NCBI GenBank assembly: GCA_031278255.1
Contig: JAITKU010000194.1
Coordinates: forward strand, 1-13,978
Direction: 5' to 3'
Length of the DNA: 13,978 nt
Source: Eubacteriales Family XIII. Incertae Sedis bacterium
GTDB taxonomy: Bacteria; Bacillota; Clostridia; Peptostreptococcales; Anaerovoracaceae
This document shows positions 1 through 6,469 of this stretch, one piece after another. Each line of letters starts with the position of its first letter. Position 1 is the stretch's first letter. The notes beneath the pieces were generated by a model. The model saw nothing but the letters and a program-made list of their open reading frames with translations, ran no database searches and was not told the DNA's origin. Made by a program: the position numbers and the translations under genes.

Positions 1-166
1 GCAAAAAGGCAACTAGGCCGGCAGAACCCGATCCGAACACGCGTGCCCGGAAGGGTACTTGTACCCCGGACGGGTAAAACTATCGCGGCGTTTGAATAGT
101 TTCGATTGAACCTTTGAACTGTAACCCATGATGAATTTGATTGGTGACAAATATTCGCAAAACGGA
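1..166. other. Window-edge intergenic stretch
   Basis: No recognisable gene. The first forward frame is open from the window edge to a TAG at 97-99 (about 32 codons) and could be the tail of an upstream gene, but the peptide matches no family I recognise and the stretch contains a strong palindrome, so it is not called as coding. The remainder to the promoter at 167 is AT-richer and shows nothing else I can support. Confidence 0.3.
46..74. repeat. Palindromic hairpin at the window edge
   Basis: GGGTAC (53-58) and GTACCC (61-66) form a perfect inverted repeat separated by TT, flanked by CCCG (46-49) and CGGG (71-74), which can pair outside it. No T-tract follows on either strand, so it does not look like an intrinsic terminator. 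It could be a protein-binding palindrome or the 3' hairpin of an upstream transcript. Confidence 0.4.
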
Positions 167-195
167 TTTACAAACGCCGTCCGAGTGTGTATAAT
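167..195 (+). promoter_or_regulatory. Sigma-70 type promoter for the DUF3800 leader
   Basis: TTTACA (167-172) and a perfect TATAAT (190-195) are separated by exactly 17 bases. Transcription should start near 202 and run into the leader and the DUF3800 gene. This is the best-matching promoter in the window. Confidence 0.7.
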
Positions 196-288
196 AAGGA
201 CATCACATTGCTGTGACCGATTTCCGGTTTGGGCTGGTCGAAAGACCCCGGTCCACCGCAGGCGGGGGATTCCCCCGCCGTTTTTGTT
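196..288 (+). ncRNA. Structured leader or small RNA ahead of DUF3800
   Basis: Between the promoter and the gene lies a short transcript of about 85 bases that ends in its own intrinsic terminator. It can form a small stem ACCG/CGGT (216-219 with 225-228), a GNRA-type hairpin GGTC-GAAA-GACC (236-247), and then the terminator. CCCC at 246-249 could also pair with the G-run of the terminator (264-268), giving an alternative antiterminator fold. It matches no riboswitch class I could recognise. It may be an attenuator for the downstream gene or a free small RNA. The fold was judged by eye only. Confidence 0.35.
261..288 (+). terminator. Intrinsic terminator upstream of DUF3800
   Basis: GGCGGGGG (261-268) pairs with CCCCCGCC (272-279) around a three-base loop, followed by G and TTTTTGTT (281-288). 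It lies between a strong promoter and the start of the DUF3800 gene, so it should limit read-through into that gene. Confidence 0.75.
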
Positions 289-305
289 ACGACGGGAGTG
301 AACAC

Positions 306-986
306 GTGTACCGAAAATTAAGTGTTTTTATCGATGAATCCGGAGATTTGGGCCCGTACCGGTCGCATTCTCCGTATTACCTTGTCGCAATGCTTTTTCA
401 TGATCAAGAAGATGCGGTGGACGACGCAATCACGGCCCTCGATGAACGGGTGAAAAACGCGGGATTTGAACCTCATGCCATACATACCGGCCCCATTGTT
501 CGCCGCGAAGAACGCTATCGCGGCAATACAATGGACGAACGCAAGAAATTGCTTGGTGCGTTGATGGATTTCGGCCGGCATGCGAACGTAAAATACACCT
601 TGCTGCGAGTTGACAAAAAAGACGGAGCGAATATCATCGACATCACGGCAAAGCTCTCGAAACAAATACTTTTGTTTGTCACGACGCATCTTGACTTTTT
701 CCAAAAATTTGACGAAATCGTTGTATACTATGACAACGGGCAAATTGAATTGACGCGCGTATTTACGTCCGCATTGACCGTGCTGTTGTCGAATGTGGAT
801 TTTCGTCTTGTCAAGCCCTCGGATTACAAACTGTTTCAGTTGGTTGATATGTTTTGCTCGTTGGAGCTGATTGCGATAAAGTTTGAAACAAATACGGCGA
901 CGCGTTCCGATACGGACTTTTTTCACAGCCGGCGCGATTTTCGCAAAAATTACCTGAAAACGATCCGCAAGAAACGATTGCTCTGA
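306..986 (+). CDS. DUF3800 domain protein
   Basis: A 226-residue protein of the DUF3800 family. Seen: the N-terminal signature FIDESGDLG (residues 8-16) with the acidic DES triad typical of the family, a middle block with YYDNG, and a C-terminal QLVDMFCS block that corresponds to the family's QxAD motif. The family is thought to have an RNase H-like fold with acidic catalytic residues, but its activity is not established, and members often sit in accessory or defence-rich DNA. The start is the GTG at 306, with GGGAG at 294-298 seven bases upstream. An in-frame GTG at 213 would force translation through a terminator hairpin and is unlikely. Base composition is clearly lower in GC than the operon downstream, which suggests acquisition by transfer. 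No partner gene is visible. Confidence 0.8.
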   Translation: MYRKLSVFIDESGDLGPYRSHSPYYLVAMLFHDQEDAVDDAITALDERVKNAGFEPHAIHTGPIVRREERYRGNTMDERKKLLGALMDFGRHANVKYTLLRVDKKDGANIIDITAKLSKQILLFVTTHLDFFQKFDEIVVYYDNGQIELTRVFTSALTVLLSNVDFRLVKPSDYKLFQLVDMFCSLELIAIKFETNTATRSDTDFFHSRRDFRKNYLKTIRKKRLL

Positions 987-1023
987 TTGCAGTATGCCCG
1001 CAAAATCAACGTCTCCGCTCCTT

Positions 1024-1051
1024 TTGTATTTTTGTTCCGAGGGTGTATACT
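1024..1051 (+). promoter_or_regulatory. Possible promoter for the broken membrane gene
   Basis: TTGTAT (1024-1029) and TATACT (1046-1051), preceded by TG, with a 16-base spacer. The transcript would run to the gene at 1175. An imperfect inverted repeat, GTGAGGT (1118-1124) and ACCTTAC (1136-1142), lies in the resulting leader and could be an operator. Both are weak by-eye calls. Confidence 0.35.
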
Positions 1052-1174
1052 GTATTCATACGGATGTATCTTGGACCCCGGCCCCAAAGAAAAATTCAAC
1101 TCTGCCGAAACAAATAAGTGAGGTGTAAATATCATACCTTACCGCAATAGTATTATTTTGGAAAAGAGGGGAAC

Positions 1175-1682
1175 GTGGGCGGCGGCGCAGACGATATCGA
1201 GCGGGACGGCATTGACCGTAAGGGCGGGCCGCGATTGTTGCGGCGGATTCCGCCCGAGTTGCGCGCGCAATTCGAGGAACGGCGGATCGACACGAACGTC
1301 AACCGCATGTATTTCTTTTCGATCTGCGTGGTCGTTTTGCAGATCGTTCTCAATGTTCTGAACATCCTGAAGCCGAGCGGTGGCCGGGATTACGAGGCGT
1401 CGGGCGGCCGGACGGTTGAGATCATGCATTACGTGGCCCTCTCCCTGTTCACGCTTTTGATCGGTCTGCTGTTCTTCTTCCTGCTGTCGCGCGTGCGAAA
1501 GAAAAGGATATCCGGCCGCGGCGGCAAGGCCTTTCTCGTGAACGCGTTTCTTCATGCTCACGGACACTCGGACAAACCTGATCGTCATAACGGGTCTGTC
1601 CGCCTGCGGTTCCGTGTTTTTGTACGACATGTACGCGCCGCGCGAAGAAGCCGCGCCGGAGGGGGAAACGACGACATCCTGA
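1175..1682 (+). pseudogene. Three-helix membrane protein with one-base frameshift
   Basis: The reading frame from GTG 1175 (GAGGGG at 1166-1171, only three bases upstream) encodes a polar N-terminus and two clear membrane helices (about residues 48-66 and 88-107). The good coding pattern then jumps by one frame near 1547. Removing one T from the TTT at 1547-1549 joins LVNAF to FMLTDTRTNLIVITGLSACG, a third helix, and ends at TGA 1680-1682. The restored protein would have 168 residues. Without the correction the frame runs on as low-quality sequence through the terminator at 1718 to 1939. The helix arrangement loosely recalls the sensor part of membrane GGDEF proteins, but no GGDEF domain is present. 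It could be a real decay event, a sequencing error or, less likely, programmed frameshifting. Function unknown. Confidence 0.6.
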
Positions 1683-1717
1683 CCGCGGGGGCATATCCGC
1701 GCGCGGTAAAGAGGGAT

Positions 1718-1749
1718 ACGGACGCGAGGCGCGCGTCCGTCGTTTTTTT
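1718..1749 (+). terminator. Intrinsic terminator
   Basis: ACGGACGCG (1718-1726) and CGCGTCCGT (1732-1740) form a nine-pair stem with a five-base loop, followed by CG and seven Ts (1743-1749). It closes the membrane-protein unit and separates it from the two-component operon. Confidence 0.85.
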
Positions 1750-1783
1750 GATCCGAATACTTTTCATTACTGTTTTTTCAATT

Positions 1784-1812
1784 CTCACAAGTTCATCACA
1801 CAATGGTATTAT
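1784..1812 (+). promoter_or_regulatory. Weak candidate promoter of the two-component/efflux operon
   Basis: The only AT-rich stretch between the terminator and the regulator gene contains TATTAT (1807-1812), overlapping TATATT (1810-1815), but no good -35 box; CTCACA (1784-1789) is the nearest at 17 bases. A response regulator may compensate for a poor -35 box. The operon must start somewhere in 1750-1890, and this is the best spot by eye. Confidence 0.25.
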
Positions 1813-1911
1813 ATTAAACAGTGAAATAAACCACCCTGCGGCAAGACCACGGGGTATTGAGCCCGTTTTGCGTAATAAACAAGTCGACGGATCAAAGGCG
1901 GATCATGCGAT

Positions 1912-2610
1912 ATGTGGGACGGAAAACCCTGTATCTTAATAGCGGACGACGAGGCGCGGATCACGAAAGCGCTGCGGGATTTCTTCAACGCGCGCGGTTA
2001 TCGCACGCTCGAAGCCTTTGACGGCGGTGAGGCCCTGGACGTTTTTTACGAGAACAGCACGAAGATAGACCTCTTGCTGCTCGATGTCATGATGCCCGTC
2101 GCCGACGGATTCTCCGTCCTGAAAGATATCCGCCGCGATTCAAACGTCCCCGCCGTCATGCTGACCGCGCGGGCCGAGGAATATGACCAGATCGCGGGTT
2201 TTCGCTGCGGCGCGGACGATTATATCCCCAAGCCTTTCTCCACCTCCCTGCTGCTCGCCCGCGTGGAAGCGGTGCTGAAGCGGGCCGGCAAGGGACCGGA
2301 GAGCGAGATAGAGGCCGGTCTGCTGCGTATCAGCCCGGCGCAGCGTTTCGTTTCGATCGGCGGGAAGCGCGTCGATCTCACGCCCAAGGAGTTCGATCTG
2401 CTCTGCTGTCTCGCCGCGAACCGCAACAGGGCGCTGACGCGCGAGCGGATATTGAACGAGGTGTGGGGCTACGACTTCGAGGGCGACGCGCGCACGGTCG
2501 ATACCCACGTCAAACAGCTGCGGAGCAAGCTTGCGGGCTGCGGCGAATACATCAAGACGGTCCATCGGATCGGTTATCGGTTCGAGTATCGTTTCGAGGC
2601 GGAAGTATGA
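1912..2610 (+). CDS. OmpR/PhoB-family response regulator
   Basis: A 232-residue DNA-binding response regulator, the usual length for the family. The receiver domain occupies residues 7-123, with the acidic pocket at D12-D13, the phospho-acceptor D58 in LLLLDVMMP, T85 and K107. The C-terminal winged-helix domain (about 130-228) shows the DLTPKEFDLL strand-helix, the recognition region around DARTVDTHVKQLR and the terminal IKTVHRIGYRF wing. AAAGGCGG (1894-1901) precedes the ATG by ten bases. Its stop overlaps the start of the kinase gene, so the two are translationally coupled. By position it most likely controls the efflux genes that follow, and probably its own operon, but no operator could be identified. 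Confidence 0.95.
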   Translation: MWDGKPCILIADDEARITKALRDFFNARGYRTLEAFDGGEALDVFYENSTKIDLLLLDVMMPVADGFSVLKDIRRDSNVPAVMLTARAEEYDQIAGFRCGADDYIPKPFSTSLLLARVEAVLKRAGKGPESEIEAGLLRISPAQRFVSIGGKRVDLTPKEFDLLCCLAANRNRALTRERILNEVWGYDFEGDARTVDTHVKQLRSKLAGCGEYIKTVHRIGYRFEYRFEAEV

Positions 2611-4061
2611 AGATTTCCATTGCGACAAAGATGATGCTTTTCACCTGCGCGCTCGTTTTGGCGACCTTGCTGTGCCAACTGGTGTTCAACGTCTTTTTTT
2701 CGGGTCCCTTTCTGATCGAACACAAAAAATCCACCGTCAACAAACTCTTCGCCGCGCTTCCGCGAAACTATTCGGACGATCCCGATTTCATCTACCGACT
2801 GACGGAGGAGGCGGAGGGGGACAATATAGACATATTGATCTTCAGCGACAATGGCCTCGTATACAGCAGCCGGAATATCGAGATTCCGCTGATACGGCAG
2901 CGCCTTTTGTTCATAGGCCCTTTCGATCGCGCCGCGTTTCCCGAGGACGCGCAGGCGCAGGTGGCCCGGCGCAGGCAGGGCGATGAAACCGTGATCCTGC
3001 TGAACGGCCGATTCGATCACAAGGGGGAGGCGCGCTACGCCGTGATCGAAACGCCCGTGGAGTCCATCGAGGCCGGCGTGCGTCTGCTCTCTTGGGCGAA
3101 CCTGCGCATTTCCATGGTGATCCTTCTGCTCGGCGTCGTCTGCGCGCTCATATTCTCGCGGCGCTTTTCAAAGCCGATACGCGAGATCGGCCTCGTCGCG
3201 CAGAATGTGGCGGCCCTGCGCACGGGCGCGCGCGCGAACGAGAACCTAAGCACCGTCGAGCTTTCCGATCTGTCCGTGAGTATCAACGCGATGGCGGAGA
3301 AGCTGGAACTGATGATCGCCGATCTGCGGGACAAGAACGAGCGCCTGCAGTCCGACATCGACCGGCAGCTGCATTTGGATCGGATGCGCCGCGAGTTCGT
3401 GGCCAACGTTTCGCACGAGTTCAAGACGCCGCTCTGCCTGCTGCAATTGTACAGCGAAAATCTGAAGAACAACATCGATACGGCGGACAAGGATTTTTAC
3501 TGTGACACGATCATCGACGAGGTGAACAAGCTGGACACGATGGCAAAGAGCCTGCTGGACATAGCGTCGCTCGAAAACGGCCTGTCCGGAATGCAGACGG
3601 AGACGCTGGATTTCTCCGATTTCTGCGCGGGCGTCCTCGCGCGGATGGACGTACTCTTCGGCCGGGTGAGGCTCGAAACGGACCTGCAGGAGGGCCTTTC
3701 TGTCGAGGGGGACGGCCACTATCTGGAGCAGGCCGTCAAGAACTACATCATGAACGCCGTGTCGCATACGGCGGCGGACGGCCGCGTTTTTGTGTCGCTG
3801 CGGCGTTCGGGCGCGCACGCGTTCTTCTCCGTGTTCAACGAGGGCAAGGCGATCGCGCAGGAGGACGTGAGCCGCGTGTGGGAGAGTTTTTACAAGACCG
3901 ATCGCGCGCGCGCGCGGGAGGAAGAAAATCACGCGGGACTCGGGCTGTACATCGTGAAAACGATCATAAACGCGCACGGCGGCACATACGGCCTGATCAA
4001 CAACGCGAACGGCGTGACGTTCTGGTTTATGTTGCCGCTGATCGATACTGCGGCGGGATAG
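2607..4061 (+). CDS. Membrane sensor histidine kinase
   Basis: A 484-residue sensor kinase paired with the preceding regulator. The start is the ATG at 2607, which overlaps the regulator's stop as ATGA, with GAGGCGGAAG just upstream. Order of parts: helix 1 (about 8-32), an extracytoplasmic sensing region (33-162), helix 2 (165-184), a HAMP-like linker (185-240), the dimerisation/phospho-acceptor helix with H270 in FVANVSHEFKTPL, and the ATPase domain with N-box residues N379 and N383, a G1-like FNEGKAI stretch (410-416) and the G2 box HAGLGL (442-447). The G1 box has N where many kinases have D, a pattern also seen in VanS-like relatives. A (CG)6 run at 3903-3914 encodes the RARARE stretch in the ATP-lid region. 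The signal is not known; envelope stress or an efflux substrate is the natural guess from the neighbours. Confidence 0.93.
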   Translation: MKISIATKMMLFTCALVLATLLCQLVFNVFFSGPFLIEHKKSTVNKLFAALPRNYSDDPDFIYRLTEEAEGDNIDILIFSDNGLVYSSRNIEIPLIRQRLLFIGPFDRAAFPEDAQAQVARRRQGDETVILLNGRFDHKGEARYAVIETPVESIEAGVRLLSWANLRISMVILLLGVVCALIFSRRFSKPIREIGLVAQNVAALRTGARANENLSTVELSDLSVSINAMAEKLELMIADLRDKNERLQSDIDRQLHLDRMRREFVANVSHEFKTPLCLLQLYSENLKNNIDTADKDFYCDTIIDEVNKLDTMAKSLLDIASLENGLSGMQTETLDFSDFCAGVLARMDVLFGRVRLETDLQEGLSVEGDGHYLEQAVKNYIMNAVSHTAADGRVFVSLRRSGAHAFFSVFNEGKAIAQEDVSRVWESFYKTDRARAREEENHAGLGLYIVKTIINAHGGTYGLINNANGVTFWFMLPLIDTAAG

Positions 4062-4076
4062 TTTATTGTATTTGAG

Positions 4077-4082
4077 AGGAGG
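4077..4082 (+). promoter_or_regulatory. Ribosome site that selects a TTG start
   Basis: A perfect AGGAGG lies nine bases before TTG 4092 and eighteen before ATG 4101. The spacing favours the TTG as start of the adaptor gene. Confidence 0.7.
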
Positions 4083-4091
4083 CTCCGAGAA

Positions 4092-5780
4092 TTGAAGAAG
4101 ATGTTTACGAAAAAACGAGGCTTTGTAATCGCGATCTGCGCGGTCCTCGCGATCTGCGCGGTCCTGTTCGGCGGGAGATTTTTGTTCTCGCAGGAGGCCG
4201 AAGCCCTCGAGTATACGGAATTTACGGTGACGCGGGGCGATATCACGGTGTCGCTCTCCGGCTCGGGAACCCTCGCACCCGTTGCGCAGTATGAGGTCGT
4301 TTCCCTCGTGGGCGGCGATGTCATAAGCGATACCTTTCGCGAGGGCGATACCGTGGAGAAAGGGCAGTTGCTGTATACCTTCGATACCGCGGAGATGCAG
4401 AATTCCCTCGAACGGGCGAATCTCTCACTTGAAAGATCGAGGATGAGCTATGAAAAGACCTTGGAATCCTACGCCGGTCTCGTCGTGACCGCGCCCATAG
4501 CGGGCAAGATCACGGAGCTTTACGTGCAGGAGGGGGACAATGTGAACACGGGCGCGCGCATCGCGAAGATCGTGGACGACAGCAACCTGACCGCGCGCAT
4601 TCCTTTCGGCGAGGGCGACGCGGCGCTGCTTCGGGAGGGGCAAAGCGTTCGCGTGACCTTGGAAAACAGCTTCGAGACGCTGGACGGGGTGATCACGAAG
4701 GTCTACGATTCGAGCCGCCAAGCGGACGGCTACGTCACGGTGCGGGATGTCGATATAAGCGTCGTGAACCCGGGCCTGCTGTCCGCGGGAACCTTTGTGA
4801 GCGTCGAGGCGGGCGGCCTGAGCAGCTACGAGGGCGGCGCGCTCAAGGGCGGCACGGAGAAGCTCGTTACCGCGCAGACCGGCGGGATGGTGGAGAAGCT
4901 TTACGTTCTGACGGGCGAAAACATAGGCGCGGGCGCGCCGATCGCGGACCTGTCGAGCGATACGGCGGACAACAGCCTGCAGGAGGGTTATCTGTCCCTC
5001 CGCGAAGCGGAACTTTCCTATGAGAACGCGGCGAAGCAGCTCGCCGACTACGAACTGACCGCGCCGATCTCGGGTTCCGTCATATCGAAGAGCGTAAAGG
5101 CCGGCGACTCCCTGGAAAGCTCCACAAAGACGGTGATGGCCGTGATCGCGGACATGAGCGAGATGAGCTTCACCATCAATGTGGACGAACTCGATATCGC
5201 CGAGGTGCAGGCGGGGCAGCAGGCGATCATCACGGTGGACGCGCTGCCGTCCCGTGTTTTTTCGGGCGTCGTGGACAACGTGGGGCTGCTCGGGACCTCG
5301 AGCAACGGCGTGACGACCTATCCCGTCAAGATCAAGCCGGACCAAACGGAGGGGCTGTGGCCCGGGATGAACGCGACGGCGACCATCGTGGTGGATTCGG
5401 TCCGGGACGTACTCATGATCCCCGTCACGGCCGTCAGCAGGGGCAGTCTCACCCTCGTGAAAGGCGGGACCGCGGCGGAGGATACAGACCAGAGCGAAGC
5501 CCCGGACGGCGCGGTCTACGCGCGCATCGAAACCGGCCTGAACAACGAGAACTTCATAGAGGTGAAGAGCGGACTCTCCGAGGGTGACGTCGTACTCGCG
5601 GCGGCTTCGCAGGCGGCGGAGCTGCAGCAGAACACGATGATGATGGGTCCCGGCATGGGCGGCATGGGCATGGGCGGCGGTATGATCGTGCGCGAGGGCG
5701 GCGGCGCTCCGAGTGGCGGCGCGCCGCCTTCGGGTTCGGGCGGCGCGGGCGGCGGACAGCGCCCGGGGGGAGGTGGCTGA
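4092..5780 (+). CDS. HlyD/MacA-like efflux adaptor with two tandem modules
   Basis: A 562-residue membrane-anchored adaptor, far longer than E. coli MacA (about 370). A single N-terminal helix (about 10-32) anchors it; the rest should lie outside the membrane. Module 1 has a lipoyl half (58-98), a short coiled hairpin (99-128), the second lipoyl half beginning VVTAPIAGKI (131-160) and a beta-barrel region to about 240. Module 2 repeats the order: lipoyl half (258-290), hairpin (291-320), ELTAPISGSV (321-330) and onward, then a barrel (356-440) and a membrane-proximal part to about 505. The C-terminus (511-562) is a Met/Gly tail followed by a Gly/Pro/Ser tail. It sits 30 bases after the kinase gene and 2 bases before the ATPase gene, so it is part of the same operon. 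Such proteins link a MacB-type permease to its substrate in Gram-positive YknXYZ-like systems. Confidence 0.9.
   Translation: MKKMFTKKRGFVIAICAVLAICAVLFGGRFLFSQEAEALEYTEFTVTRGDITVSLSGSGTLAPVAQYEVVSLVGGDVISDTFREGDTVEKGQLLYTFDTAEMQNSLERANLSLERSRMSYEKTLESYAGLVVTAPIAGKITELYVQEGDNVNTGARIAKIVDDSNLTARIPFGEGDAALLREGQSVRVTLENSFETLDGVITKVYDSSRQADGYVTVRDVDISVVNPGLLSAGTFVSVEAGGLSSYEGGALKGGTEKLVTAQTGGMVEKLYVLTGENIGAGAPIADLSSDTADNSLQEGYLSLREAELSYENAAKQLADYELTAPISGSVISKSVKAGDSLESSTKTVMAVIADMSEMSFTINVDELDIAEVQAGQQAIITVDALPSRVFSGVVDNVGLLGTSSNGVTTYPVKIKPDQTEGLWPGMNATATIVVDSVRDVLMIPVTAVSRGSLTLVKGGTAAEDTDQSEAPDGAVYARIETGLNNENFIEVKSGLSEGDVVLAAASQAAELQQNTMMMGPGMGGMGMGGGMIVREGGGAPSGGAPPSGSGGAGGGQRPGGGG
4130..4165 (+). 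repeat. Perfect 18-bp tandem duplication in the adaptor's membrane anchor
   Basis: CGCGATCTGCGCGGTCCT occurs twice in a row (4130-4147 and 4148-4165). It encodes AICAVL twice, in frame, inside the N-terminal hydrophobic helix. Gain or loss of a copy would change helix length by six residues without breaking the frame. Confidence 0.9.
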
Positions 5781-5782
5781 TC

Positions 5783-6469
5783 GTGATCAGACTCGAGGAC
5801 GTATACAAGATCTATCCGATGGGCGACGAACCCGTACACGCGCTCGACGGCGTGAGCCTCACGATAGATGAGGGCGAATTCGTTGCGATCATCGGGCAGT
5901 CCGGCTCCGGGAAATCCACCTGCATGAACATCATCGGCTGTCTCGACGTGCCGACGGAGGGGCGTTACCTGCTGAACGGCCGGGACGTGGGGGCGATGCG
6001 GGACGACGAGCAGGCCCTCTTCCGCAATGAAACCCTCGGCTTCGTCTTTCAGCAGTACAACCTGATCCCGCGGCTGACGGCCTTTGAGAACGTGGAACTC
6101 CCGCTGATCTACCGGGGGATGGCCGAAAGGGATAGGCGGGAACCCGTGCTGCGCGCGCTGGAAAAGGTCGGGATACTCGAAAAGCAGAAGAACCTGCCCG
6201 CGCAGCTTTCCGGCGGCCAGCAGCAACGCGTATCCATCGCGCGGGCCCTCGTGGGCGAGCCCTCGGTCATATTGGCCGACGAGCCTACGGGCGCGCTGGA
6301 TTCGAGGACGGGCAAGGAGGTGCTGGAGTTCATGCGACAGCTGAACGACGAGGGCAACACGGTCGTCCTCATCACGCACGACATGAGCGTCGCGGAGATG
6401 GCGAAACGCATTGTATGCCTGTCGGACGGGAAGATCACGGACGACAGGACGGTGGAGAAAAAGCATTGA
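5783..6469 (+). CDS. ABC transporter ATPase, MacB/LolD type
   Basis: A 228-residue ATPase with all nucleotide-binding motifs: Walker A GQSGSGKST (38-46), Q-loop at FQQYN (89-93), signature LSGGQQQR (142-149), Walker B VILADEP (162-168), D-loop SALD-equivalent GALD (170-173) and switch histidine H199 in LITHD. The length and the YNLIPRLTAFENVELPL segment are typical of the subfamily that powers MacB, LolCDE and FtsX-like permeases. The GTG start at 5783 follows GGGGGGAGG (5764-5772) and lies two bases after the adaptor's stop. Its own stop overlaps the permease start. It supplies the energy for the efflux complex at the cytoplasmic face of the membrane. Confidence 0.96.
   Translation: MIRLEDVYKIYPMGDEPVHALDGVSLTIDEGEFVAIIGQSGSGKSTCMNIIGCLDVPTEGRYLLNGRDVGAMRDDEQALFRNETLGFVFQQYNLIPRLTAFENVELPLIYRGMAERDRREPVLRALEKVGILEKQKNLPAQLSGGQQQRVSIARALVGEPSVILADEPTGALDSRTGKEVLEFMRQLNDEGNTVVLITHDMSVAEMAKRIVCLSDGKITDDRTVEKKH

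Noticed and set aside
1..99. Possible C-terminal tail of an upstream gene, briefly compared with HU-type proteins
   Set aside because: Only 32 codons are visible, the resemblance to HU tails is not convincing, and a palindrome interrupts the stretch.
213..305. Upstream extension of the DUF3800 protein from GTG 213
   Set aside because: The extension would be translated through a strong terminator hairpin, and the GTG at 306 has a well-placed ribosome site and gives the usual family N-terminus.
3903..3914. The (CG)6 run in the kinase gene as a slippage-type contingency locus
   Set aside because: Six dinucleotide units in a GC-rich genome are unremarkable, and the frame is intact. There is no evidence of variation.
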